DNA of 39,936 bases from Clostridiales bacterium. Its GTDB lineage: Bacteria; Bacillota; Clostridia; Oscillospirales; Oscillospiraceae. The stretch lies in assembly GCA_029268065.1 (NCBI GenBank), contig JAJUHC010000023.1, positions 1 to 39,936 on the forward strand. Reading direction: 5' to 3'. Positions 24,629-33,105 of the stretch are shown one piece after another. Below the pieces are notes generated by a model. It made no database searches, was not told the origin of the DNA, and saw only the letters and a program-made list of their open reading frames with translations. Made by a program: the position numbers and the translations under genes. How positions within the stretch are numbered: the first letter of the stretch is position 1; the number at the start of each line of letters is the position of its first letter.

Positions 24629-26569
24629 ATGTCCGGCTCAAATTCAGTTCCAATCAGGTCTGCTCCTCTCAACAGGCCTATGGGGCCAAGGGGAGGCCCG
24701 GGTCACAGGAGCCTTGAAAAGCCCAAAAACCTCCGAAAGACCCTGATCCGTCTTCTGAAGTACTTCGGTCCCTACAAGCTGCACCTCGTGCTTATTCTGA
24801 TTACGACGGCGCTGAGCTCACTTGCCGGGGTTGCGGGAACCTACTTCCTCAAGCCGATCATCAATGACCTCACAAAATACATCGGTCATAAATCCCCCGA
24901 TTTTTCCAGCCTTATTAGAACCCTTTTCATTATGGGAGCCGTTTACGCGGTCGGAGTCGTTTCAACTTACGTATACAACCGGCTGATGCTGATCGTTTCT
25001 ACCGGCACCATGCGCAACATCCGAATCGATATGTTCAGGCATATGCAGGACCTGCCAATGAGGCATTACGACACGCACACGCACGGCGAGCTTATGAGCC
25101 TTTACACCAACGACACCGATACGCTCAGGGAGGCTCTGGGGCGCGGTATTTCCCAGCTGACAACATCGCTTTTCACCGTCTGCGGCGTTTTCGTTATGAT
25201 GCTTATTCTGAGTCCTCTGCTCACCGTTCTTGTGGTCGTCATGATAATCATTATGACTCTGACGATTAAAAAAATCGGGGGACAAAGTGCCAAATTCTTT
25301 TCAAAGCAGCAGCGCGACCTCGGTAAAATTAACGGTTACATTGAGGAGATGATTTCCGGGCAAAAGGTCATAAAGGTTTTCTGCCATGAGGAAGAGACCA
25401 TTGAGGAATTTGAGAAGCTGAACGAGAACCTGCGCAGCAGCGCCTGCAGCGCGCAGACCTTTTCCGGGATACTGATGCCCATAATGGGCAATCTAGCGTA
25501 TGTGAACTATGCGATTACGGCCGCCACGGGTGCCTGGCTCGTATTGCTCGGCTACACGGACATAGGCACTATCGCATCCTTCCTGCAATACACACGGTCG
25601 TTCTCGCATCCTATAACGATGATTTCGCAGCAGTTCAACACGCTTCTCGGGGCGCTTGCGGGAGCGGAAAGAATTTTTGAAATGCTGGACCTCCCGGCTG
25701 AGGAGGATGACGGCTTTGTTACCTTGGTAAACGTCGAGGTCTCGCCGGACGGGACGCTCAAAGAAACCTCGAGGAAGACAGGCGTTTGGGCGTGGAAAAG
25801 CCCCGTCGGGGACGGCACATATGTCTATACGCAGGTAAAAGGCGACGTGCGCTTCAACAATGTGACTTTCGGCTATTCACCGGATAAAATAGTGATAAAC
25901 AACATCTCGCTCTTTGCAAAGCCCGGCCAAAAGATAGCGCTGGTCGGCTCGACGGGGGCCGGTAAAACCACGATAACGAATCTTCTGAACCGTTTCTACG
26001 ACATTGACCAGGGAGAAATTCTGTACGACGGGATTCCGATCAAAAACATCAGGAAGGACGATCTGCGGCGCAGCCTGGCGATGGTTTTGCAGGATACGCA
26101 CCTCTTTACCGGCACGGTGAAGGATAACATCAGGTACGGCAAGCTTGACGCGACCGACGAGGAAGTGCTGCGCGCCGCAAAGATTGCGAATGCCGACTTT
26201 TTCATATCGCATTTGCCGCACGGCTACGACACGATGCTTACCGGCGACGGCGCAAACCTCAGCCAGGGGCAGCGCCAGCTCATAGCCATTGCAAGAGCCG
26301 CAGTCGCGGCGCCCCCCGTCCTCATACTTGATGAGGCCACAAGCTCAATCGACACCAGAACGGAAGCGCTTATCGAGAGCGGCATGAACAAGCTGATGGA
26401 GGGCAGGACCGTTTTCGTAATAGCGCACAGGCTCTCGACGGTACGCAACGCGAAGGCCATCATGGTCATGGAAAACGGCGAAATCATAGAGCGCGGCGAC
26501 CACGATTCCCTGATTGCCGAGCGCGGCAAGTACTATCAGCTTTACACGGGAATGTTTGAGCTGGATTAA
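24629..26569 (+). CDS. ABC exporter half-transporter, catalytic subunit
   Basis: 646 residues. A Pro/Gly/Arg-rich N-terminal tail (1-35) precedes six helices (to about 350) and the nucleotide-binding domain (from about 400). Walker A GSTGAGKTT (about 439), Walker B LILDEATSSID with catalytic Glu, H-loop VIAHRLS, but a non-consensus signature LSQGQRQ. This is the exact complement of the partner subunit, which has a good signature and poor Walker B, so one consensus and one degenerate ATP site arise in the dimer. An insert of about 35 residues sits between membrane and ATPase domains. A hairpin terminator follows. Confidence 0.93.
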   Translation: MSGSNSVPIRSAPLNRPMGPRGGPGHRSLEKPKNLRKTLIRLLKYFGPYKLHLVLILITTALSSLAGVAGTYFLKPIINDLTKYIGHKSPDFSSLIRTLFIMGAVYAVGVVSTYVYNRLMLIVSTGTMRNIRIDMFRHMQDLPMRHYDTHTHGELMSLYTNDTDTLREALGRGISQLTTSLFTVCGVFVMMLILSPLLTVLVVVMIIIMTLTIKKIGGQSAKFFSKQQRDLGKINGYIEEMISGQKVIKVFCHEEETIEEFEKLNENLRSSACSAQTFSGILMPIMGNLAYVNYAITAATGAWLVLLGYTDIGTIASFLQYTRSFSHPITMISQQFNTLLGALAGAERIFEMLDLPAEEDDGFVTLVNVEVSPDGTLKETSRKTGVWAWKSPVGDGTYVYTQVKGDVRFNNVTFGYSPDKIVINNISLFAKPGQKIALVGSTGAGKTTITNLLNRFYDIDQGEILYDGIPIKNIRKDDLRRSLAMVLQDTHLFTGTVKDNIRYGKLDATDEEVLRAAKIANADFFISHLPHGYDTMLTGDGANLSQGQRQLIAIARAAVAAPPVLILDEATSSIDTRTEALIESGMNKLMEGRTVFVIAHRLSTVRNAKAIMVMENGEIIERGDHDSLIAERGKYYQLYTGMFELD

Positions 26570-26586
26570 TACGCAATAAACGCAAT

Positions 26587-26621
26587 AAAGGCAGACGGAA
26601 ACAGCACCGTCTGCCTTTTTA
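26587..26621 (+). terminator. Terminator of the exporter operon
   Basis: AAAGGCAGACGG (26587-26598) / CCGTCTGCCTTT (26607-26618), 8-base loop, then TTTATT. Confidence 0.88.
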
Positions 26622-26646
26622 TTCTCATAAATGCTTCGTTCAAATC

Positions 26647-26925
26647 CTATGCCTGGGTTCTTTCCTTATCAAGCCTTCTGTTGCGGAAGTACAAGGCTAT
26701 GTCGCAGGAAACCATTATGAGGTTTACTATGTAGAACACAAAAACATAGGTTATATTGTGGGTTATAATCTTTCCCGCCATGCCGAAGACATAGCCAATC
26801 CAAATAAGAGAGATGAAAAGCAGGCTCTTGCCCTTGGCGGTCCCGGAGCGGTATGATTTTACGACCGAGAACGGCCAGGATGCGCCGAAGCAGAGCACCA
26901 TAAGCATTTCCAAAAACTGACCCAA
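26647..26925 (-). CDS. Small membrane protein, PQ-loop-like
   Basis: 92 residues, three predicted membrane helices, then a charged tail (RNRRLDKERTQA). FGASWPFSVVKSYRSGTAKGKSLLFISLIWIGYVFG resembles the PQ-loop/SemiSWEET pattern, with WPFSVVKSYRSGTAKGKS in the position of the PQ motif; function unknown. The start is a TTG at 26925: AAGGAAGG, located inside the end of the repair gene, is 8 bases before it, and the repair gene stops one base upstream. It is thus co-transcribed with the Ogt-AlkA gene. Confidence 0.65.
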   Translation of the reverse strand: MGQFLEMLMVLCFGASWPFSVVKSYRSGTAKGKSLLFISLIWIGYVFGMAGKIITHNITYVFVFYIVNLIMVSCDIALYFRNRRLDKERTQA

Positions 26926-26926
26926 T

Positions 26927-27994
26927 TCAAAAACCTTCCTTCATGTCGTTGAGCGCCCAGAGGTAAAAGGAGGCGACGGTTCCGTAAGGGCTGAAAAGAC
27001 GGCGGTACTTTTCAAAGTCCTCCCTGTCGAGCTTTTCAAGGCCGTAGAGCCTCGTTATCGCCCTTCGTATCCCGAGGTCGTCGAAGCTCAGAATGTCGGG
27101 GCGCCGCATGGAGAATATCATCAGCATCTCGGCGGTCCACCTGCCTATCCCGCGGAGCCTTGAAAGCCGCTCGCAGACCACCTCATCAGACATGCTTTTC
27201 AAAGCCTCGGCATCCAACTCGCCGCTTTTGATTTTTTCAGCCGCGTCGCGTATATACGAAGCCTTCCGCATGGACATCCCTACGCCCTGAAGCTCCTCAA
27301 GGGGTACGGAAAGCAGCTTTTCGGGCGTAATTTCGCCGAACTTATCGTTCATCCGGCGCCAGACCGTCTCTACGGCTTTCATAGATATCTGCTGGCCCAT
27401 GATGTTGTAGGCAAGCGCGGCAAAAAGGTCGGGAATGACCTCGTACCTTGGAAAGCCGACCTTTTCGATGAGCCGGCTCATTCTTTCGTCCCTCGATTTC
27501 AAGTACTCTATCTCACGCTCGCCGTATTCAAAGCACATGGCCGCGCGCCTTTCCAAATCAAGCAGTCCTTTTTTGACGCTGAGTCCCGCGGCGTAGCCTG
27601 AAAGCTCAGCGTTTTTCCCGATGACTCTGTGACAGGGAATCATCACGGCTATCGGGTTCCTGTTGCAGGCCTGCCCCACCGCCCTCGCCGCATCGGGCTT
27701 GCCTATCGACTCCGCGACCTGGCCGTAGGAACGGGTTTCACCGTAGGGTATCTCGCAAAGCGCCTGCCACACCGCTTTTTGGAAGCCCGTACCCTCTGGA
27801 GCGAGCGGCAAGTCAAAGCTCCTGCGCCTCCCGTCATAATACTCGCGGAGCTCGGCGTATGCGCGCTTAATCAGCGCCGCCTCCCGCCGGGGGACCTCGG
27901 GCTCTTCCCCGAAGCTTATGCATTTAATGTGCCCTTCGTCGGCGGTAATGCAAATTCTGCCGAAAGGCGAGTCGTATCCGTATGAATAAAGCAC
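26927..27994 (-). CDS. Fused O6-alkylguanine-DNA alkyltransferase and 3-methyladenine glycosylase (Ogt-AlkA)
   Basis: 355 residues and two repair enzymes in one chain. Residues 1-150 are an Ogt/MGMT domain: FQKAVWQALCEIPYGETRSYGQVAESIGKPDAARAVG and the active site PCHRV with Cys121, which accepts the alkyl group from O6-alkylguanine. Residues about 165-355 are an HhH-GPD DNA glycosylase of the AlkA group: FAALAYNIMGQQISMKAVETVWRRM, the helix-hairpin-helix LSRLRGIGRWTAEMLM (278-293) and the catalytic aspartate pair at 305-306 (SFDDLGIRRA). It removes 3-methyladenine-type bases. Start GTG at 27994 has GAGGGTGG 7 bases before it, behind a clear promoter. Both domains have intact key residues. 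Confidence 0.9.
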   Translation of the reverse strand: MLYSYGYDSPFGRICITADEGHIKCISFGEEPEVPRREAALIKRAYAELREYYDGRRRSFDLPLAPEGTGFQKAVWQALCEIPYGETRSYGQVAESIGKPDAARAVGQACNRNPIAVMIPCHRVIGKNAELSGYAAGLSVKKGLLDLERRAAMCFEYGEREIEYLKSRDERMSRLIEKVGFPRYEVIPDLFAALAYNIMGQQISMKAVETVWRRMNDKFGEITPEKLLSVPLEELQGVGMSMRKASYIRDAAEKIKSGELDAEALKSMSDEVVCERLSRLRGIGRWTAEMLMIFSMRRPDILSFDDLGIRRAITRLYGLEKLDREDFEKYRRLFSPYGTVASFYLWALNDMKEGF

Positions 27995-28032
27995 GCCGCA
28001 TCCACCCTCTTCGTATCCGCAAGCTGACAGCT

Positions 28033-28061
28033 ATTATATATGACGCGGCGGATTTTTTCAA
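28033..28061 (-). promoter_or_regulatory. Sigma-A promoter of the Ogt-AlkA operon
   Basis: Minus strand: TTGAAA (28061-28056), 17-base spacer, TATAAT (28038-28033), about 40 bases before the GTG start. Confidence 0.82.
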
Positions 28062-28082
28062 GCTCCGCCTAAAATGTGAAAG

Positions 28083-28110
28083 GAAGCGCCCGGCAAAAGC
28101 CGGGCGCTTC
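28083..28110 (-). terminator. Terminator of the S-layer gene
   Basis: Perfect 12-bp stem GAAGCGCCCGGC/GCCGGGCGCTTC with an AAAA/TTTT loop, 43 bases after the SLH gene stop; the 3' flank on the minus strand is CTTTCACATTTT, a modest T-tract. Confidence 0.7.
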
Positions 28111-28153
28111 GAATCTTATGCGTCAGATCGCTCTTACCGCTCTAAGCTAAAGC

Positions 28154-31048
28154 TTAGGGGTTGGGAGTGAATCCGGTGTTCGGTCCGCTGGTCGCCTTGT
28201 TGGCGATGTAGACCTGGAGAGCAACGTTGTCGCTGTCCGCAACCACGTATACGGTGTAGTTCTGGAGAACCGCTTCGCGATCCATGAACTCCTGTCCGGA
28301 AGCCGCGGTCAGATCCATGTAGACCGTGGAGGAGTTGAGGAGGTAGGTCGCAACTACGGTGTAGTTGGAAACGAGGTCGATGTCCTTCGTATCGTCGATA
28401 ACGGTCTTAAGGGTTATGGAGCTCTTGTCGATGTAGGCAACGCGCGTTGTGAGCGTTGTCGTTCTCGACGAAGTGTTGAACATATCGACGACCTTTGTGA
28501 GGGTCTTCACGGTCTTGCCGTCGGAGTCAAAGCTCTTTACCTTGTAAAGCGTCTTGTTCACATAGCTTGAGTAGGCGCTGTTAAGGATGTCTATGGACTT
28601 GGACACTCCGTTGACAAAGGCTGTGAAGGTGTTGACTAGGTCGTTGTTGCTGTTGTAGTACTGGGTCTTGCTGCCGACTGTCGGGATGTAGAAGTAGATG
28701 TCCTTGCCGGAGTTCTGGGCGTCGCCGCCAGCATAGAACAGGGCTACGACATAGTAGGAGGAGCCGCTCTGCGAGCCGCCGTTAAGAGCGGACTGAGCGT
28801 TGTAGGCGTCGCTCTGGGTTACAACATACATACTGGATCCGCTGTTGAACTGCACGTCGGGGGTGTTCGCCCAGCCGGTGAAGCCGAGGTTGTTGGTCAC
28901 GTCAACGAACACTGTGTCGGCGGAGGTGAAGTAGCTTGCGTAGGGGTTGGGTCCGCCGCTCGTGAGACCGATCTTCGCGGCGTCGTTGTCAATGTTGAGA
29001 ACGGTGCCGGAAGCGGGTGCGTAAGCGGAGACGCTCGGCATCCTGTAAACCTTCAGCGAGCCGTCCGAAGCCGTCGTGTAGGCGATCATTGTGTTAGCTC
29101 CGATGCCCGCAGCGGCAAGCTGGGTGGAGCTGTTGGCGTCGATATTGGTGGTTACGAAGCTCGAGCTCGGCTTTGTTACGATCTGCTTTACGAGAGCCGA
29201 AACCTTGGTGCCGTCGTCCTTGACCATTTCGACGTACTGGCCCTTCGCCGAGAAGCTGTAGCTGTCAACAAAGGTGACCAGACCGAACTTGATGTTCAGC
29301 GCGGCGACTGTAGTCTCGTCGATGTAGAAGATGTTGTTGTACTGATCCTTGTAGAAGGTGGCCTGGGTGTTGAGTCCGACGGAGCCGGATCCGTCAACCT
29401 TTCCTTCGGCGGCGAGGCCGCAGCCGTCAAGGTTGTAGGAAGCGTCGTGGAGCTTGTAAGCCGTGCCGTCAACGGTTACCGTGTAGGAAACGTTGGGTCC
29501 TATCTGTGACGCCTTGACTCCGCCGACGGTGCCGGTGAAGGAGGAGGACTTCTCAACATAGATCTTGCCGTTCGGATCGATGAAGGCGAGGATGATGTCG
29601 CCTATCTTGAGGGTGGCCTTGCTGCCGTCCTCGAGGTTTACGGCCTTTGAGGCGTCATAGGTGGAAATCGTGGAGCCGTTTGTGAGATCCTTCAGGGTAA
29701 CCGTGCTGCTGGTGGTGTTGGTTACCTTGTAGGGCTTGGAGGTGAAGTACTTGATGTAGTCGCAGGTGCCGTCGCCGTTGTAGTCGATGAACTGGGTTAC
29801 CCAGCCGGTGCCTGCGCTGAAGTAGTTGTAGTTGTTGGCGGTGTCCTTAAGAAGGAGCTGATACCTGTATGCCGAGGAGTTGCCGGCTGTCGTACCGGTA
29901 TTGCTGTGATCATCGTTGCTTACGAGGCTGTAGTTAGCAACTATCTTTGTCTTGTAGTTCGTATAATAGGTATTTGTTCTGTTGGAGTAGCCGTCAAGAG
30001 CTCCGGGAGTGATATTGGTCACGGTGAGATCCGTGTCAAGGGTCATGCCGGTGGTGGAATCCTTGATCTTGCCGCCCGCTGTGGTCGTGTAGGACTTGCT
30101 GTAATCGGTTACCACGATGTCGCCGACAAGGGTCTTCTTGCTTGCGCCGGCAACGGCGCTGGTCTGATAAGCGAATCTTACGGACTGACCGAGCATGGCG
30201 CCCGTGGTGTTGTCCTTATCGAAGGTGATGGTGGCGCCGAGTGTGCCGTCGGAGTTGAACTCCTTGATGGTCACTACGCCGTCGGTCGCCGGCACTCCGC
30301 CTACAGTGGAGATGTCGCCGTAGGCGTTCTTGACAAGGAGGCCTTCCTTAAGAACGACGTTGAAGTAAATGGTGAGCGGGGTCTGAGTCGTGCTGCGGAC
30401 AACCTTGTTGCCGACCGTGCCGGCCGTGTCATAGGAAACGACATAAGCGAGGGTGGCGTTCCAGATGATCTGAGCGGCTTCCTCTCTCTTAAGGAGGTTG
30501 GAGGTCGTGAACTTGACAAGCTTGTTGTAGAGGCCGTTGGTGTTCGCAAGAGCGTCGGTCTTGAACGCCCAGTTGGGGCCTACAAGTCCTTCGTACTGTG
30601 CGTTGTAGCCGAGAACCGTGAGCAGGATCTTCGCAGCCTGCTGGCCGGTGATCGTGTCGTTCGGGCCGAAGGTTCCGTCGCCGTAGCCGGAGATGTATCC
30701 GAGGCTTACGAGGAACTCGATGTAGCTAGCCGCCCAGTGGCCCTTCGTATCCGTGAAGCTGGTCACGCCGGAAGCGGCGAGGGAGGGCTCTGTTCCGCCG
30801 TTGAGGACGAAGCAGACGAGCTTTGCAAATTCTGCGCGGGTGATGGGATCTGTGGGTCTCAGATTGTATGTACCGTCGTCGTTTTTCTCGCCGTTAAGTA
30901 CACCCAAGGTGGAGAGCCACTGAACCGCTTCTTTGTAGGTTACGGACGATTCGTCTTTGTAGACTCTAGCGCTGGCGCCAACGGCGAGCAGGCTGAAGCA
31001 AAGAGCGACGGCCAGAACCAGGGAAAGGGTTCTCTTAAGGTTCTTCAT
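28154..31048 (-). CDS. S-layer homology (SLH) domain surface protein
   Basis: 964 residues. Signal peptide about 1-27 (MKNLKRTLSLVLAVALCFSL...ASA). Three SLH units follow: about 31-85 (EAVQWLSTLGVLNGE...ITRAEFAKLVCFVL), 95-150 (FTDTKGHWAASYIEFLVSLGYISGYGDGTFGPNDTITGQQAAKILLTVLGY) and a weaker third to about 215 (LLKREEAAQIIWNA). SLH units bind pyruvylated or other secondary wall polymers. The remaining 750 residues are Ser/Thr/Asn/Tyr/Gly-rich, beta-sheet-like and nearly Cys-free, and match no family I know. Probably the main or an abundant surface-layer protein, exported by Sec. ATG 31048 is preceded by a perfect AGGAGG. A large antisense open frame opposite its 5' half is a shadow. Confidence 0.88.
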   Translation of the reverse strand: MKNLKRTLSLVLAVALCFSLLAVGASARVYKDESSVTYKEAVQWLSTLGVLNGEKNDDGTYNLRPTDPITRAEFAKLVCFVLNGGTEPSLAASGVTSFTDTKGHWAASYIEFLVSLGYISGYGDGTFGPNDTITGQQAAKILLTVLGYNAQYEGLVGPNWAFKTDALANTNGLYNKLVKFTTSNLLKREEAAQIIWNATLAYVVSYDTAGTVGNKVVRSTTQTPLTIYFNVVLKEGLLVKNAYGDISTVGGVPATDGVVTIKEFNSDGTLGATITFDKDNTTGAMLGQSVRFAYQTSAVAGASKKTLVGDIVVTDYSKSYTTTAGGKIKDSTTGMTLDTDLTVTNITPGALDGYSNRTNTYYTNYKTKIVANYSLVSNDDHSNTGTTAGNSSAYRYQLLLKDTANNYNYFSAGTGWVTQFIDYNGDGTCDYIKYFTSKPYKVTNTTSSTVTLKDLTNGSTISTYDASKAVNLEDGSKATLKIGDIILAFIDPNGKIYVEKSSSFTGTVGGVKASQIGPNVSYTVTVDGTAYKLHDASYNLDGCGLAAEGKVDGSGSVGLNTQATFYKDQYNNIFYIDETTVAALNIKFGLVTFVDSYSFSAKGQYVEMVKDDGTKVSALVKQIVTKPSSSFVTTNIDANSSTQLAAAGIGANTMIAYTTASDGSLKVYRMPSVSAYAPASGTVLNIDNDAAKIGLTSGGPNPYASYFTSADTVFVDVTNNLGFTGWANTPDVQFNSGSSMYVVTQSDAYNAQSALNGGSQSGSSYYVVALFYAGGDAQNSGKDIYFYIPTVGSKTQYYNSNNDLVNTFTAFVNGVSKSIDILNSAYSSYVNKTLYKVKSFDSDGKTVKTLTKVVDMFNTSSRTTTLTTRVAYIDKSSITLKTVIDDTKDIDLVSNYTVVATYLLNSSTVYMDLTAASGQEFMDREAVLQNYTVYVVADSDNVALQVYIANKATSGPNTGFTPNP

Positions 31049-31158
31049 GCGTTTTCCTCCTAATAAAATTTTGATCTTTCGATCATTCTTATGTATAAAC
31101 ATCCCGCGGATGATTATACCTGTACCGGAAAAACCAAGGCACTGCGCCTTGCAGGTCA

Positions 31159-31188
31159 AATATACCTCCCCCGCGCCCCCTCTGTCAA
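31159..31188 (-). promoter_or_regulatory. Sigma-A promoter of the S-layer gene
   Basis: Minus strand: perfect TTGACA (31188-31183), 18-base GC-rich spacer, TATATT (31164-31159). Leader of about 100 bases. Confidence 0.78.
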
Positions 31189-31199
31189 CAGTTCCGGGG

Positions 31200-31221
31200 C
31201 AACTGTAACACAACTGTAACA
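31200..31221 (-). repeat. Tandem 11-bp direct repeat upstream of the S-layer promoter
   Basis: On the minus strand TGTTACAGTTG occurs twice without a gap (31221-31211, 31210-31200), ending 12 bases upstream of the -35 box. TGTTACA-N4-TGTTACA has the 11-bp phasing of OmpR/PhoB-family binding sites, including the PhoP/PhoB box. The binding protein is inferred. Confidence 0.65.
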
Positions 31222-31311
31222 TAATCCGGAATCGCCCTGCGGAAGACATAAATTCCTTCTTTATTTAGTGTAAAAAGCATGTGTGTTTACAATAAATTCA
31301 TAGCCTTTCTA

Positions 31312-31340
31312 TTGACAATACGCAAAACCGATGCTAAATT
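31312..31340 (+). promoter_or_regulatory. Sigma-A promoter of the hrcA operon
   Basis: Perfect TTGACA (31312-31317), 17-base spacer ending in an extended -10 TGC, then TAAATT (31335-31340). Confidence 0.88.
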
Positions 31341-31344
31341 ATGC

Positions 31345-31371
31345 TTAGCACTCTCGACGTAAGAGTGCTAG
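31345..31371. promoter_or_regulatory. CIRCE operator (HrcA binding site)
   Basis: TTAGCACTC (31345-31353), 9-base spacer, GAGTGCTAG (31363-31371). It matches the CIRCE consensus TTAGCACTC-N9-GAGTGCTAA in all but the last base, and covers the transcription start. The wider gap 31222-31311 contains no other visible feature. Confidence 0.95.
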
Positions 31372-31410
31372 CAGCCCATATGACGCGAGTGCCAGGTGAG
31401 GGGTGAAGCC

Positions 31411-32475
31411 ATGAATATAAGCGAGCGCAAAAAGCAGATACTTAAATCGATAGTGGAAAATTATATTGAAACGGCGGAGCCCGTCGGTTCCCGCGCGATA
31501 AGCGAGGGGCTGGGGCTTTCCTCCGCCACCATCAGAAACGAGATGGCCGAAATGACGAGCCTCGGGCTCCTTGAACAGCCTCATACCTCGGCTGGGCGCA
31601 TACCGACCTCCCTCGGCTACCGGATTTATGTAAACGAGCTTATGCGGAGCCATATGCTGACGATATCCGAGACCGAGGAGATCAATAAATCGCTCAAAAT
31701 AAGGATGGAGCAGCTCGACAAGGCCATTTCCGACGCCGGAAGGCTCGTGTCCGAGCTTACGAATTATCCGGCCTACGCGCTTGCCGCCGTGAACACCCCG
31801 GTTACCGTAAGGCGCTTCGACTTTATACAGGTCGATCCCAGGACTCTCATAGTCGTTCTGATGCTGTCGAACAGCACGGTGAAAAACAGGCTTATGAACC
31901 TCACAAGGCCCCTTGACGAGGGCTTTCTGCTGAAGCTCGGAGCCGTTTTCAACGCCAACTTCACGAACTGCCCGGAGAGCGAGATGGACTCCACCCTCAT
32001 TTCATCCGTGGAAAGGGCGACGGGGGACATATACGGGATATCGGCGTCGATTGCCAGCTTTGCGATACGGGCGCTGAGCGAAACGGAGAACAAAAAAGCT
32101 TTTGTCGCCGGCGCCTCGCACATACTCGAGCATCCGGAATACCGCGACTGGGAAAAGGCGCACAGGCTTATGAATTACCTTTCCGAAAGCGAAAACGTTT
32201 TTCGCCTGCCGGTTCCCGAGGATAATTCCGACGTGAAAATACTGATAGGCTCGGAAAACGTGGCCGAGGAGCTCAAGGACTCCAGTGTCGTGGTCGCAAA
32301 ATATGAGCTTGGAGCCGGCGTGGAGGGGCTTCTCGGCGTCGTGGGTCCGACACGTATGGACTACGCCAAGGTTGCGGCCAGCCTTTCGTATATAGCCAAG
32401 GGCATGAAGGCGCTTGTCGATGGCAAGGAAAATCACTTGCCGGTTCTCGGAAACGAAAAATCCGCAGATGAATAA
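31411..32475 (+). CDS. hrcA: Heat-shock repressor HrcA
   Basis: 354 residues. N-terminal winged helix (about 1-75: RKKQILKSIVENYIETAEPVGSRAISEGLGLSSATIRNEMAEMTSLGLLEQPHTSAGRIPTSLGYR), then the GAF-like HrcA domain and dimerisation insert. It represses chaperone genes at CIRCE and is kept active by GroEL; here the operator lies right before it, so it regulates itself and grpE-dnaK. ATG 31411 is chosen over the in-frame GTG at 31396 because AGGTGAGGGGTGA lies just before it. Confidence 0.96.
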   Translation: MNISERKKQILKSIVENYIETAEPVGSRAISEGLGLSSATIRNEMAEMTSLGLLEQPHTSAGRIPTSLGYRIYVNELMRSHMLTISETEEINKSLKIRMEQLDKAISDAGRLVSELTNYPAYALAAVNTPVTVRRFDFIQVDPRTLIVVLMLSNSTVKNRLMNLTRPLDEGFLLKLGAVFNANFTNCPESEMDSTLISSVERATGDIYGISASIASFAIRALSETENKKAFVAGASHILEHPEYRDWEKAHRLMNYLSESENVFRLPVPEDNSDVKILIGSENVAEELKDSSVVVAKYELGAGVEGLLGVVGPTRMDYAKVAASLSYIAKGMKALVDGKENHLPVLGNEKSADE

Positions 32476-32495
32476 CTGATAAGGAGCAGGAATCC

Positions 32496-33044
32496 ATGTC
32501 TAAAAAGAAAGAACACGAATTCAACGAGGCGTCGGGCAAAGACGAGGTTAACGGCGCGGCGAAGGCCGAGGGAGACGCCGAAAATCCTGAGTTTGAAATG
32601 CAGCCCGACCCCGCCGAGGCCTTGAGGGCAGAGCTCGCCGCGGAGAAGGAACGCTACCTGAGGCTGGCCGCGGAGTACGACAACTACCGCAAAAGGAGTC
32701 AGAAGGAGCGGGAGGCCATCTTCTCCGATGTAAAGGCGGATACCATTACAAGGATTCTGCCGATATACGACAATTTGTGCCGCGCGCTGGCCATCCCCTG
32801 TGCGGACGAAGCCTTTTACAAGGGCGTGGAAATGATAATGAATCAGGTTGTGGAGGCTTTTGATAAGCTCGGCATCAAAAAAATCCCGGCCGTAGGCGAA
32901 AGGTTCGACCCCTCGCTGCACAACGCCGTTGTCCATGTTGAGGACGACTCACTGGGCGAATCCGTCATAGTCGAGGAATTCCAGGCAGGATTTACGGTGG
33001 GCGAAAAGGTTATCAGGTTCTCTATGGTCAAGGTGGCCAACTGA
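32496..33044 (+). CDS. grpE: DnaK nucleotide-exchange factor GrpE
   Basis: 182 residues. A charged N-terminal tail and long helix (about 40-85: EALRAELAAEKERYLRLAAEYDNYRKRSQKEREAIFSDVK) are followed by the beta-wing head ending PAVGERFDPSLHNAVVHVED...VVEEFQAGFTVGEKVIRFSMVKVAN. It dimerises through the helix and releases ADP from DnaK. AAGGAGCAGGA precedes the ATG; 20 bases after hrcA. Confidence 0.95.
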   Translation: MSKKKEHEFNEASGKDEVNGAAKAEGDAENPEFEMQPDPAEALRAELAAEKERYLRLAAEYDNYRKRSQKEREAIFSDVKADTITRILPIYDNLCRALAIPCADEAFYKGVEMIMNQVVEAFDKLGIKKIPAVGERFDPSLHNAVVHVEDDSLGESVIVEEFQAGFTVGEKVIRFSMVKVAN

Positions 33045-33105
33045 AATATAACACACTATAACACAACGATATCACACATTCATCTATATGGGAGGATAAA
33101 ATAAT

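Noticed and set aside
29906-31063. 385-codon plus-strand open frame opposite the SLH gene
   Set aside because: Mirrors the biased codon use of the SLH gene; Gly/Val/Glu-rich with no domain, no promoter or ribosome site.
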